A stretch of 13,877 nucleotides of DNA from contig CAZOGW010000080.1 in the NCBI GenBank assembly GCA_964579415.1, forward strand, positions 1 through 13,877, given 5' to 3'. Within the stretch, counting starts at the first letter, position 1. Each line of letters starts with the position of its first letter. Below the pieces are notes generated by a model. That model was not told where the DNA came from. It searched no databases and was given only the letters and a program-made list of their open reading frames with translations. A program made the translations under genes and the position numbers. Of this stretch, positions 7,003 to 13,845 are shown in pieces. Origin of the DNA: CAZOGW01 sp964579415. Its GTDB lineage: Bacteria > Actinomycetota > Acidimicrobiia > Spongiisociales > UBA5794.

Positions 7003-7890
7003 TCAACCCGAGCCGGGTGCATCGTCGCCGACTGCCTGGTAGCCGGAGACGACGTCGAGCAACTCGGCGGTGATGGTTGCCTGGCGGGCCTGGTGATAGC
7101 TGCGGCGCAACTCGGTGAGGCGATCGGTGATGTTCTGCTCGGCGCCCTGCATGGCGATGAGGCGGGCCAGATGCTCCGACGCCCGTGCCTCGGCGAACGC
7201 CCGGAACAGCGAATACTTCACCGCCTCCCGGCTCAGGCACTCCAGCAGCGCCTGGGGATCCATGGTGAGAAGGGGCACCTGGTTCGTCGGCCAGGGCCGC
7301 CGGGCGATGGCGGTGAGAAGGCGGCGGTCGAGCGGCACCACCGTGGTGTGGCGCGGCTCGTACCCGGTGCGGCCCGTGGGCCGGTGGTGGAACAGGACCA
7401 CCCTGTCGACGCCCTGGTGGCGGCGCAGGTGGTCGATGCGCACCAGCGAGTGGCGCACCGCGGCCGGGATGCCTCCCACCGAGCTGGGCAGGTCGAGGGA
7501 CTCGCCGGGGGGATGGCCGGCCAGTTCCAACTGGCGCGCCACCCGCGCTCCGGCGGCGACGGTGGTGACCCGGCCCGCGGTCTCGATGTGGGGGAGGGCG
7601 CCGGCCACGACGATCCTGTTGAGCGGCCCGCACAAGCCCTGGTCGGTGCCGAACACGACCGCCAGGGTGTGCCCGCCCGTGACCTCGGGCTCGGCGGCGA
7701 GCAACTCGGGATGGCTGTGCAGCAGCGCCCGGAACCCGTACTGCACCACCTTGGACGAGCCCGCCAGGGATTCCACCGACCGCTCGAAGTCGCGCACCTC
7801 CACCGACGACAGCGCCTTCATCGTCGCCACCACCGAGTGCAGGTCCCCGGCGAGCTCGATACGTCGACGGATGGCTTCAAGCGTCGCCAC
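7003..7890 (-). CDS. atpG: N-ATPase gamma subunit (central stalk)
   Basis: This 295-residue gamma subunit forms the rotating shaft between the alpha3beta3 head and the c ring. The N-terminal helix begins ATLEAIRRRIELAGDLHSVVATMKALSSVEVRDFE. The conserved GTDQGLCG lies at 81-88. The C-terminal helix (about 248-286) contains QGAEQNITDRLTELRRSYHQ followed by RQATITAELLDVVSGY, where the ITAELLDVVSG ending is the usual gamma signature. The middle domain is divergent from typical F-type gamma, as expected for N-ATPases. The start is GTG at 7890, preceded by a strong GGAGGGAG six bases upstream, and it overlaps the end of atpA by 14 bases. It is the last gene of the operon and converges on ligA. Confidence 0.92.
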   Translation of the reverse strand: MATLEAIRRRIELAGDLHSVVATMKALSSVEVRDFERSVESLAGSSKVVQYGFRALLHSHPELLAAEPEVTGGHTLAVVFGTDQGLCGPLNRIVVAGALPHIETAGRVTTVAAGARVARQLELAGHPPGESLDLPSSVGGIPAAVRHSLVRIDHLRRHQGVDRVVLFHHRPTGRTGYEPRHTTVVPLDRRLLTAIARRPWPTNQVPLLTMDPQALLECLSREAVKYSLFRAFAEARASEHLARLIAMQGAEQNITDRLTELRRSYHQARQATITAELLDVVSGYQAVGDDAPGSG

Positions 7891-9499
7891 CGGCGGCTCC
7901 CTCCACCGCGGCGCCGGCGGCGGCGACGAGGCGCTCCCGGTCCTCCTCGCTCAGCGCCTCACCCCGCTCGATGCNNNNNNNNNNGACACGGTGGCCGTCG
8001 AACGGGTGGCGCCGGCGGAGGATGCGATCCGGCGCCTCACCCCGCTCGATGCGGCGCAGCACGGCGCCGGCATCGGTACGGACGCGGCGCCGGATCGCCT
8101 CCTCCGCCGGCGCCACCCGTTCGACGGCCACCGTGTCGAACACCCCGGCGACGGCGGCGGCGAGGACGGCGACCTGCTCGCCGGCGGGTACCGCCGCCGC
8201 CTGGTCCTGCTTGAGGATCTGGCGGATGCGCCGGCCCCGGTGCAGGGCGCGGCGGCGGCCCTCTTCGAGACGGGCGCCGTAGCGGGAGAACCGCTCCAAC
8301 TCTTCGAACTGGGCGTACGCCAGCCGCAGGTCGCCCACCACCGCCCGGTACGCCGGGAGCTGCGCCCGGCCACCGACGCGGGAGACCGAGCGGGTGACGT
8401 CGACGGCGGGGAGCACCCCCTGGTGGAAGAGGCGGGGCGACAGGTAGATCTGCCCGTCGGTGATGGAGATCAGGTTGGTGGGGATGTAGGCCGCCATGTT
8501 CTGCGCCTGGGTCTCCACCACCGGCAGCGCCGTCAGCGAGCCGCCTCCTCTCTCCGGGGAGAGATGTGTCGACCTCTCCAGCAGGCGGGAGTGGATGTAG
8601 AAGATGTCGCCCGGGTACGCCTCCCGACCCGGGGGGCGGCGCAGCAGCAGCGACAGCTCCCGGTAGGCGCGGGCGTGGCGGGTGAGGTCGTCGTACACCA
8701 CCAGCGTGTCCCGCCCCTGGTCCATGAACCACTCGGCGATGGAGGTGGCGGCGTAGGGGGCGGTGAACTGGAGCCCCGCCGGGTCGTCTCCCGTGGTGGC
8801 CACCACCACGGTGTAGGCCATGGCGCCGGCCCGGCGCAGCACCGCCGTTGCCTTGGCCACCGCGGTCGCACGTTGCCCGATGGCGGCGTAGACACAAACC
8901 ACCCCGGTGCCCTTCTGCGCCATGATGGTGTCGAGCGCCACCGCCGTCTTGCCGGTCTGGCGGTCGCCGATGATCAGCTCACGCTGACCCCGACCCACCG
9001 GGACCATGGCGTCGACCACCTTGATACCGGTGTGCAGCGGCTCCGCAACCGGGCTGCGCTCGATGATGGCGGGAGCGGGGCGCTCGATGGGTCGCCGCTC
9101 ACCGGTGCGGATCGGGGGCCCGCCGTCACGGGGCCGGCCGCCGGGATCGATCACCCTTCCCAGCAGAGCCTCCCCGACCGGCACGTCCATGACCCGTCCG
9201 GTGCGTCGCACCTCGAGCCCGGCCTCGATGTGGCGGGGCGGGTCGAGCAGGACGATGCCGGCCCGGCCCGGGTCGAGGTTGAGCGCCATGCCGAGATGCC
9301 CTCCGCGGAAGCGGACCAGTTCCTCGGAGCGCAGGCCGGGGAGGCCCTTCACCTCGACCACGCCGCGGCCGACGAAGCTGACCTCGCCGACCTCGTCGAG
9401 GGCGGGGAAGGGCGGCAGGGCGCCGGCTGCCCTTCCGAGCTTGGAAGTAGCCCGGTCGACGGCATCGAGAACGGCGTTGCGGGCCGTGGCGTCATCCAT
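7877..9499 (-). CDS. atpA: N-ATPase alpha subunit (contains an assembly artefact)
   Basis: The alpha subunit is the regulatory nucleotide-binding partner in the F1-like head. With ATG 9499 as start it has the Walker A motif GDRQTGKT at 178-185, a Walker B region LVVYDDLTRHA (266-276) and the family signature PAVDVTRSVSRVGG, whose Arg374 is the arginine finger reaching the beta site. The start choice follows the 8-nt overlap with atpF; an in-frame GTG at 9517 would add six residues. Near the C-terminus the reading is corrupted. After RRIERGEA comes PDRILRRRHPFDGHRV, which is antisense of VFDTVAVERVAPAEEAIRR just upstream, then four unknown residues and a second IERGEA. Joining 7974 directly to 8053 restores RRIERGEALSEEDRERL and gives about 514 residues. 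The biological gene is probably intact. Confidence 0.93.
   Translation of the reverse strand: MDDATARNAVLDAVDRATSKLGRAAGALPPFPALDEVGEVSFVGRGVVEVKGLPGLRSEELVRFRGGHLGMALNLDPGRAGIVLLDPPRHIEAGLEVRRTGRVMDVPVGEALLGRVIDPGGRPRDGGPPIRTGERRPIERPAPAIIERSPVAEPLHTGIKVVDAMVPVGRGQRELIIGDRQTGKTAVALDTIMAQKGTGVVCVYAAIGQRATAVAKATAVLRRAGAMAYTVVVATTGDDPAGLQFTAPYAATSIAEWFMDQGRDTLVVYDDLTRHARAYRELSLLLRRPPGREAYPGDIFYIHSRLLERSTHLSPERGGGSLTALPVVETQAQNMAAYIPTNLISITDGQIYLSPRLFHQGVLPAVDVTRSVSRVGGRAQLPAYRAVVGDLRLAYAQFEELERFSRYGARLEEGRRRALHRGRRIRQILKQDQAAAVPAGEQVAVLAAAVAGVFDTVAVERVAPAEEAIRRRVRTDAGAVLRRIERGEAPDRILRRRHPFDGHRVXXXXIERGEALSEEDRERLVAAAGAAVEGAAGGDA
7975..7984. other. Assembly gap (10 N)
   Basis: Ten undetermined bases lie inside atpA. 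The round number suggests an arbitrary scaffold gap. The 21 bases just left of it (7954-7974) are repeated exactly at 8032-8052, so the two contig ends overlap in truth and no sequence is likely to be missing. Confidence 0.98.
7985..8137. repeat. 52-bp near-perfect inverted repeat at the gap edge (probable fold-back artefact)
   Basis: The segment 7985-8036 is the reverse complement of 8086-8137 with one mismatch (8023 against 8099). The right arm is normal atpA coding sequence. The left arm makes no sense in atpA and starts exactly at the N run. A chimeric fold-back read or contig end explains this better than a real palindrome. Confidence 0.9.
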
Positions 9500-10283
9500 G
9501 GCGGTACCCGGGAGCACCGCCGGCCGCCGGCTCGGGCGTGTAGAGCCCCAACTCCTCGTCGAGCTTCTCGTCGAAGCCGTCCCGGATGGCGTTCAGGTAG
9601 TGGTCGAGTGACCACCCCAGGGAGCGGCCACCGCTACGTAGCTCGATGCCGCAGGCGAGGCGCCGGTCGCGGCGGAACCGGTACTGGCGACCCTCACCCA
9701 GGTGCCGCTGCAGCGCCTCCTGGATGCGGTGGCGCATCTCCGGACCGGTGGCGAACGACGTCACCACCTCGATGCGCTCACCGAAGGCCTCCGCCATCTC
9801 CCCGGCGCCGGAGAGACGGTCGAGGAACGCCTCGATCATGCGCTCCTCCAGCGAGACACCGGCCAGGGAGGTCAATGCCCGACGGGCGACATCCTCCACC
9901 GCTTCCCCGACCCGGACCTGGATGCCGTCGAGGAGCCGGCCCCGCTCCTCGGTGAGTCCGATCTGCCACTGACCCCGCAGCGTGGCGATCTCCTCGCGCA
10001 GTTCGGTGAGCAGCCTGCGCCGGGTCGCCGCCACCTCGGCCTCCATCTCGTCCAGCCGTCCCTGATGCTCCACCTGAAGGCGACGCACCTCGGTGGCGTG
10101 GGCGGCCTCGGCGGCTGCGGCGGCCCGCTCCCGCTCCCCGGCCTGGGTGAACGCCGCGGTGATGGCGTCGCGGCGGCGGTTCATCACCGCCACGATTCGG
10201 TCGTAGAGGAAGAACCGCAGGATGGCGACGAGGATGAGGAAGTTCACCACCTGGGCGGCGACGGTAACCCAGTCGATCAGCAT
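9492..10283 (-). CDS. atpF: N-ATPase b subunit with delta-like C-terminal domain
   Basis: This 263-residue peripheral-stalk subunit is much longer than the usual ~160-residue b subunit. A single N-terminal membrane helix lies at about 4-26 (MLIDWVTVAAQVVNFLILVA…), followed by a long charged coiled coil rich in Arg, Glu and Ala (about 35-150). The C-terminal part (about 165-235) ends in CGIELRSGGRSLGWSLDHYL, which resembles the last part of the delta/OSCP subunit. That fits the lack of a separate delta gene in N-ATPase operons. The ATG at 10283 is chosen because GGAGG stands eight bases upstream and MLIDW is the usual N-ATPase b start; an in-frame GTG at 10292 overlaps that ribosome binding site. 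It is separated from atpE by 21 bases, the only real gap in the operon, and its stop overlaps atpA by eight bases. Confidence 0.92.
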   Translation of the reverse strand: MLIDWVTVAAQVVNFLILVAILRFFLYDRIVAVMNRRRDAITAAFTQAGERERAAAAAEAAHATEVRRLQVEHQGRLDEMEAEVAATRRRLLTELREEIATLRGQWQIGLTEERGRLLDGIQVRVGEAVEDVARRALTSLAGVSLEERMIEAFLDRLSGAGEMAEAFGERIEVVTSFATGPEMRHRIQEALQRHLGEGRQYRFRRDRRLACGIELRSGGRSLGWSLDHYLNAIRDGFDEKLDEELGLYTPEPAAGGAPGYRHG

Positions 10284-10304
10284 CGGGCACACCTCCGCAT
10301 CGTC

Positions 10305-10574
10305 TCAACCACCGGTCACCGCGTTCCAGAACGGGTTCACGAAGATGAGGATGATGGCGATCACGAAGCAGTAGATGGCGCTCGACTCGATCATCGCCAG
10401 CCCTACGAACAGGGTACGGGTGAGTGTCCCCGACTCGTCGGGCTGCTGGGCGATGGAACGCAGCCCGTCGGCGAGGGCCCGGCCCTCTCCGATGGCGGCG
10501 CCGGTGGCGCCGATGGCGATGGTGATACCGGCGCTGAGCACCGACGCCAGGGCAATCCAGGTCTGGCTATCCAT
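10305..10574 (-). CDS. atpE: N-ATPase c subunit (rotor ring)
   Basis: This 89-residue hairpin of two membrane helices (about 6-42 and 52-82) forms the ion-carrying rotor ring. The polar loop is IAQQPDESG. Helix 2 carries the essential carboxylate Glu63 in LAMIESSAIY, with Ser64 and Tyr68 at positions that correspond to Na+ ligands in the Ilyobacter tartaricus ring (Glu65, Ser66, Tyr70). Helix 1 has Glu30 (AAIGEGRA) where that ring has Gln32, giving two carboxylates per site, as in other N-ATPase rings. Ion choice therefore cannot be settled from the sequence: the pattern resembles Na+ sites, yet a Burkholderia pseudomallei N-ATPase ring was reported to be H+-specific. The ATG follows GGAGG by six bases and overlaps the atpB stop by eight. 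Confidence 0.95.
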   Translation of the reverse strand: MDSQTWIALASVLSAGITIAIGATGAAIGEGRALADGLRSIAQQPDESGTLTRTLFVGLAMIESSAIYCFVIAIILIFVNPFWNAVTGG

Positions 10575-11274
10575 TGAGGTCCTCCCGGGGTTGTGGGGTC
10601 TTGCGGTCGGCCTGGGTCCCTGCGGCGATGTAGACCATGGCGAGGATGGCGAACAGGTAGGCCTGCACCAGGCCGGTGAGCAGTCCCAGCGCCCGGAACA
10701 CCACCGGGAGGAGGAAGGGGACGATCGCCAGCAGGATCGTCACCACCATCGTCCCGCTCATCATGTTGCCGAAGAGCCGGACCGCCAGCGCCAGGGTGCG
10801 GGAGAGCTCTCCGATGACATTGAAGGGGAGCATGATGACCGTCGGCTCCAGGTAGCTGCCCAGGTAGGCGCGGGCACCGCGGCGGGCGATGCCGTAGGCG
10901 GGGACGGCGAGCAGCACGCATCCGGCGAGGGCCGCGGTGGTGGACAGAGAGGCGGTCGGTGGGACGAAGCCGGGCACGATGGCCAGGATGTTGGAGACGG
11001 CGATGAACACGAACAGCGTCCCCACGAACCCCAGGTAGCGGTCGGGCGGGTCCCGGGGGGCGATCTCGGTGATCTGGCGCCGCATGGCGTCGACGACGGT
11101 CTCGGCGACCACTTGCGCCCGGGGAGGCTCCGGCCCGGCGGTGAGCCTGCGACCGATCCACCAGACGGCGATGCCGACGGCGGCCATCACCACCCAGGTG
11201 AAGGCGATGGTGGCGTTGATCGTCACCGGTCCCCATTCCCACACGGTGGTGCCGTCGGGGCTGAGGTCGTTCAT
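10567..11274 (-). CDS. atpB: N-ATPase a subunit (ion channel stator)
   Basis: This 235-residue integral membrane protein provides the two ion half-channels facing the c ring. It has about five or six hydrophobic segments. The essential stator arginine is Arg166 in LALAVRLFGNMMSG, the counterpart of Arg210 in E. coli subunit a, and Gln204 in LVQAYLFAIL matches the conserved QAY(I/L)F helix. Asn20 and Trp27/38/39 mark the first helix after a short periplasmic N-terminus. The ATG at 11274 sits six bases after GAGGAGGT and overlaps the atpR stop as ATGA. It is of normal N-ATPase length, somewhat shorter than many F-type a subunits. Confidence 0.95.
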   Translation of the reverse strand: MNDLSPDGTTVWEWGPVTINATIAFTWVVMAAVGIAVWWIGRRLTAGPEPPRAQVVAETVVDAMRRQITEIAPRDPPDRYLGFVGTLFVFIAVSNILAIVPGFVPPTASLSTTAALAGCVLLAVPAYGIARRGARAYLGSYLEPTVIMLPFNVIGELSRTLALAVRLFGNMMSGTMVVTILLAIVPFLLPVVFRALGLLTGLVQAYLFAILAMVYIAAGTQADRKTPQPREDLNG

Positions 11275-11558
11275 GCCGGGACCTCCTCACCGCGGGCGGC
11301 GGCCAGGACCAGGTGACGGGCGCAGAGGATCCCGGCCGTGGCCGCCACCATCGCGGCGAGCCCGCCCCAGCGTGACAGCAGGATGAGGACGCCCACCAGG
11401 GAGCCCATGCGGACCAGGAGGCTGGTGCCGGCGAGGAGCAGCGGGCGGGTGGTGACGGCGAGCCGGTCCACGGTGATCTTGAGGCCCCCGAAGACCACCA
11501 GGCCGAGGAGGGCGCCGGCGCCGAGGCCGGTTGCGACGCGGAGGGTGGTGTCAATCAT
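11271..11558 (-). CDS. atpR: N-ATPase accessory membrane protein AtpR
   Basis: This 95-residue membrane protein has about three hydrophobic segments (roughly 11-29, 40-61 and 66-85) with a conserved-looking arginine, Arg50, within the second (SLLVRMGSLVG). Its place between the AtpI-like gene and the a subunit, and its size, identify it as AtpR, a small protein found only in N-ATPase operons and thought to help assemble the rotor or membrane sector. Start at ATG 11558 is supported by GGAGGGAG seven bases upstream and an 8-nt overlap with atpQ (ATGATTGA); a longer open frame upstream yields unrelated sequence. Identification relies strongly on operon context because the family is poorly conserved. 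Confidence 0.85.
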   Translation of the reverse strand: MIDTTLRVATGLGAGALLGLVVFGGLKITVDRLAVTTRPLLLAGTSLLVRMGSLVGVLILLSRWGGLAAMVAATAGILCARHLVLAAARGEEVPA

Positions 11559-11841
11559 CCGACGACTCCCTCCGCACCCACAACCAGGCGTTGAGGCATC
11601 CCAGCGCCAGGCCGGCGACAAGCAGCGTCACCGTCCACGAGAACCGTTGCGGGAACCTGCCGTCGAGCCACCATCCGGCGAGGAGGCCGGCCAGCGTGGG
11701 GACCGCCACCGACCATCCCACCAGACCGAAACGGCCCAGCCATGACCACACGTCGTCGCGGCGGCCCTGCGCCGCCAGCTTGCGCCGGGCCTTGCCGCCC
11801 ACCGCCTCGGAGAGCCTCTCCATGTCGCCCCGGTCATCCAC
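11551..11841 (-). CDS. atpQ: N-ATPase AtpQ (AtpI-like membrane protein)
   Basis: This 96-residue protein has a charged N-terminus and two membrane helices (about 38-59 and 69-89). The phrases GLVGWSVAVPTLAGLLAGWW and FSWTVTLLVAGLALGCLNAW are typical of the AtpI-like protein of N-ATPase operons, AtpQ, thought to act as an assembly factor for the c ring. The start is placed at GTG 11841, with GGAGGAG seven bases upstream and an 8-nt overlap with the atpC stop (GTGGATGA). ATG 11823 is an alternative that would remove six residues. The gene order atpC–atpQ–atpR–atpB supports the naming. Confidence 0.88.
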   Translation of the reverse strand: MDDRGDMERLSEAVGGKARRKLAAQGRRDDVWSWLGRFGLVGWSVAVPTLAGLLAGWWLDGRFPQRFSWTVTLLVAGLALGCLNAWLWVRRESSDD

Positions 11842-12226
11842 CGCGCCGCTCCTCCAGTTCCACCATGCCGTGCACGATCTCGCTCTCCAGGCGTGCCAGC
11901 GCCGCCCGGGCCGACTGCTCGCCTTCCTCGACCTTGCGGTAGGACTCGGCGACGACCCGCCGCAGATCGCCGAGGTCGGTGCTGCCCACGGCGGCGGTGG
12001 TGGCGACCATGACGGTGTCGCCCACCTTGGCCAGGACACCGCCGTCGATGGCGAGGTACTCCTCGGTGTCTCCGCCGGTGAAGGCGAGCAGGCCGGGGAC
12101 CAGCTCGGTCACCATGTCGACATGGCGGGGCAGCAGCCCGAAGGACCCGTTCACTCCCTCGGCGAGTACCCGGTCCACCTTCCGGTCGACGGCGATACGG
12201 GCGGGGAGCGTCACCAGCAGCCTCAT
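11834..12226 (-). CDS. atpC: N-ATPase epsilon subunit
   Basis: This 130-residue protein is the epsilon subunit, which sits with gamma on the c ring and can restrain ATP hydrolysis. The N-terminal beta-sandwich (about 1-85) contains NGSFGLLPRHVDMVTELVPG, the GxFGLLPRHxD motif typical of this family, and AIDGGVLAKVGDTVMVAT. The C-terminal part (about 86-128) is a helical hairpin, SYRKVEEGEQSARAALARLE. The ATG start overlaps the atpD stop (ATGA) and has no strong ribosome binding site, so it probably depends on translational coupling. It follows beta directly, as in all N-ATPase operons. Confidence 0.93.
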   Translation of the reverse strand: MRLLVTLPARIAVDRKVDRVLAEGVNGSFGLLPRHVDMVTELVPGLLAFTGGDTEEYLAIDGGVLAKVGDTVMVATTAAVGSTDLGDLRRVVAESYRKVEEGEQSARAALARLESEIVHGMVELEERRGG

Positions 12227-13620
12227 GGCGGGCCTGCCGTCAGGTCCGAGAGCGAGCCGATCATGTACAGGTCGCCCTCGTCGACGCCGGCCAGCTCGTC
12301 GGCGAGGATCCTCTCGCATCCGTCGAGGGCGTCGTGCAGGGTCACCAGGCGGCCGGGCCGGCCGGTGAAGTGTTCGGTGACCGTGAACGGCTGGGTGAGG
12401 AAGCGTTCCAGGCGGCGGGCCCGTGCCACCGTGGCCTGGTCGTCGGGGGACAGCTCTTCCATGCCCAGCATGGCGATGACGTCCTTCAGCTCTTCGTGGA
12501 CGGCGAGGGTCGCCCGCACCCGGCGGGCGATGTCGTAGTGACGGGCGCCGACCACGCCGGGGACCAGCATCTTCGAGTCGGACTCGAGCGGGTCGATGGC
12601 GGGGTAGAGCCCCTGGGAAGCACGCTCCCGGGAGAGCACGATCGACGCCGAGAGGTGCCCGAAGGTGTGTACCGCGGCCGGGTCGGTGAAGTCGTCGGCG
12701 GGTACGTATACCGCCTGGATCGAGGTGATCGCCCCCGACAGGGTCGACGAGATCCGTTCCTGGAGCTGCGACAGGTCCGTGGCCAGGGACGGCTGGTAGC
12801 CGAGGCGGGAGGGGATCTCGCCCATGAGGCCCGACACCTCGGCGCCGGCCTGGATGAAGCGGAAGACGTTGTCGACGAGGAGCAGCACGTCCAACTCGCG
12901 CTCGTCGCGGAAGAACTCGGCCATGGTGAGGGCGGCGTGCCCCACCCGGAGCCGGGCGCCGGGCTGCTCGTTCATCTGCCCGAACACCAGCACGGAACGG
13001 GGGAGCACCCCGGACTCCCGCAGTTCCCGGAACAGCTCCTCGGCCTCGCGGATCCGCTCGCCAATGCCGCAGAAGACGCTGATGCCGGAGTGGGCGCCGC
13101 CGACATTGTTGATCAGTTCCATGATGAGGACGGTCTTGCCGACTCCGGCGCCGCCGAAGAGCCCGGCCTTGCCGCCGCGTTCCAGCGGCGCCAGCACGTC
13201 GATGCACTTGATGCCGGTCTCGAACACCTCGTCGGTGGTGGGTCGCTCCGCCAGTGGGACCGGATGCCCGGTGATGGGGCGCCTCTCCCCCGGCGGCAGT
13301 GGGGCGCCGCCGTCGATGGTGGCGCCGAAGACGTCGAACATCCGCCCCAGCACTGCATCCCCGACGGGCACGTTGAGCGGCCGGCCGGTGTCGGTCACAG
13401 TGTCGCCCCGGGCCAGGCCGGCGGTGGGGGTCAGCGCCAGGCAGCGGACCGTTTCCCGATCGAGGTGGAGGGCGACCTCGAGGGAGCCGCCGCCGGCGAA
13501 TCTCAGCTCGCTGGATACCTCAGGGAGGTGACGGGCGAAGTGGACGTCGACGACGCTGCCACGGACCCGGGAGACGGTGCCGTCACGGGTCGCGGTGCGG
13601 ATGTCGGTCACGGTCGGCAT
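12223..13620 (-). CDS. atpD: N-ATPase beta subunit (catalytic)
   Basis: This 465-residue catalytic subunit hydrolyses or makes ATP at the head interface. Walker A is GGAGVGKT at 156-163, the catalytic glutamate is Glu188 in GIGERIREAEEL, and the Walker B aspartate is Asp250 in VLLLVDNVFRF. The signature PAIDPLESDSKML (340-352) and a DELSEED-like MEELSPDD (387-394) are present. The start is ATG 13620 (MPTVTDIRTATRDG), preceded by AGGGA six bases upstream; the frame stays open for 36 more codons but that part lacks family character. It is the first gene of the nine-gene operon, so the promoter should lie between 13621 and the window end. Confidence 0.96.
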   Translation of the reverse strand: MPTVTDIRTATRDGTVSRVRGSVVDVHFARHLPEVSSELRFAGGGSLEVALHLDRETVRCLALTPTAGLARGDTVTDTGRPLNVPVGDAVLGRMFDVFGATIDGGAPLPPGERRPITGHPVPLAERPTTDEVFETGIKCIDVLAPLERGGKAGLFGGAGVGKTVLIMELINNVGGAHSGISVFCGIGERIREAEELFRELRESGVLPRSVLVFGQMNEQPGARLRVGHAALTMAEFFRDERELDVLLLVDNVFRFIQAGAEVSGLMGEIPSRLGYQPSLATDLSQLQERISSTLSGAITSIQAVYVPADDFTDPAAVHTFGHLSASIVLSRERASQGLYPAIDPLESDSKMLVPGVVGARHYDIARRVRATLAVHEELKDVIAMLGMEELSPDDQATVARARRLERFLTQPFTVTEHFTGRPGRLVTLHDALDGCERILADELAGVDEGDLYMIGSLSDLTAGPP

Positions 13621-13635
13621 GAAGCGTCCCTTCCG

Positions 13636-13651
13636 TTCGGAGTCTTCCGAA
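13636..13651 (-). promoter_or_regulatory. Hairpin just upstream of the atpD ribosome binding site
   Basis: TTCGGA (13636-13641) and TCCGAA (13646-13651) are perfect inverted copies around four bases. In the transcript the hairpin would end a few bases before the GGAAGGGA ribosome binding site of atpD. It could affect translation start or be a protein-binding palindrome. No regulator is identifiable, and no clear -35/-10 promoter was found between 13621 and 13784. Confidence 0.35.
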
Positions 13652-13784
13652 GATGGCTGTGCCGCACGGTCGTGTGCTTTGCCTGCCTCCGATGATCCCG
13701 GCAACGGCATGTGGGGCACAGAGTCCAATGGCCCCTCCCCATGTCCCGATAGCCTGCAAACCCTCGTCTCCCCCCGGCCGTTTC

Positions 13785-13845
13785 CCCAACGAAGCGGCGG
13801 GGGAGGATGAAGACCTGCCCACCGAAGCGGCGGGGGAGGATGAAG
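13785..13845. repeat. 28-bp direct repeat pair, 33-bp period
   Basis: The segments 13785-13812 and 13818-13845 are identical except for one base; the core is CGAAGCGGCGGGGGAGGATG plus AAG. They lie about 165-225 bp upstream of the atpD start. On the strand of the operon they read as pyrimidine-rich CTTCATCCTCCCCCGCC. No reading frame across them looks like a real protein. They could be regulatory repeats or part of a scattered intergenic repeat family. Confidence 0.8.

Noticed and set aside
7985..8137. Interpretation of the inverted repeat as a biological hairpin or attenuator inside atpA
   Set aside because: One arm starts exactly at the N run and is out of place in the protein, while a 21-bp duplication across the gap shows the contig ends overlap; an assembly artefact explains all of it.
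7115..9955. Very long open reading frame on the + strand across atpA and atpF, plus other long antisense frames (for example 2392-3837 and 4864-6276 on the – strand)
   Set aside because: They lie opposite genes with clear catalytic motifs, are low-complexity Arg/Gly/Pro/His-rich translations, and arise because high-GC DNA has few stop codons.
10284..10292. GTG at 10292 as the atpF start
   Set aside because: It overlaps the GGAGG ribosome binding site that serves ATG 10283, and the family N-terminus begins at MLIDW.
13785..13845. CRISPR array
   Set aside because: Only two copies with a five-base spacing between them, too short for spacers, and no cas genes.
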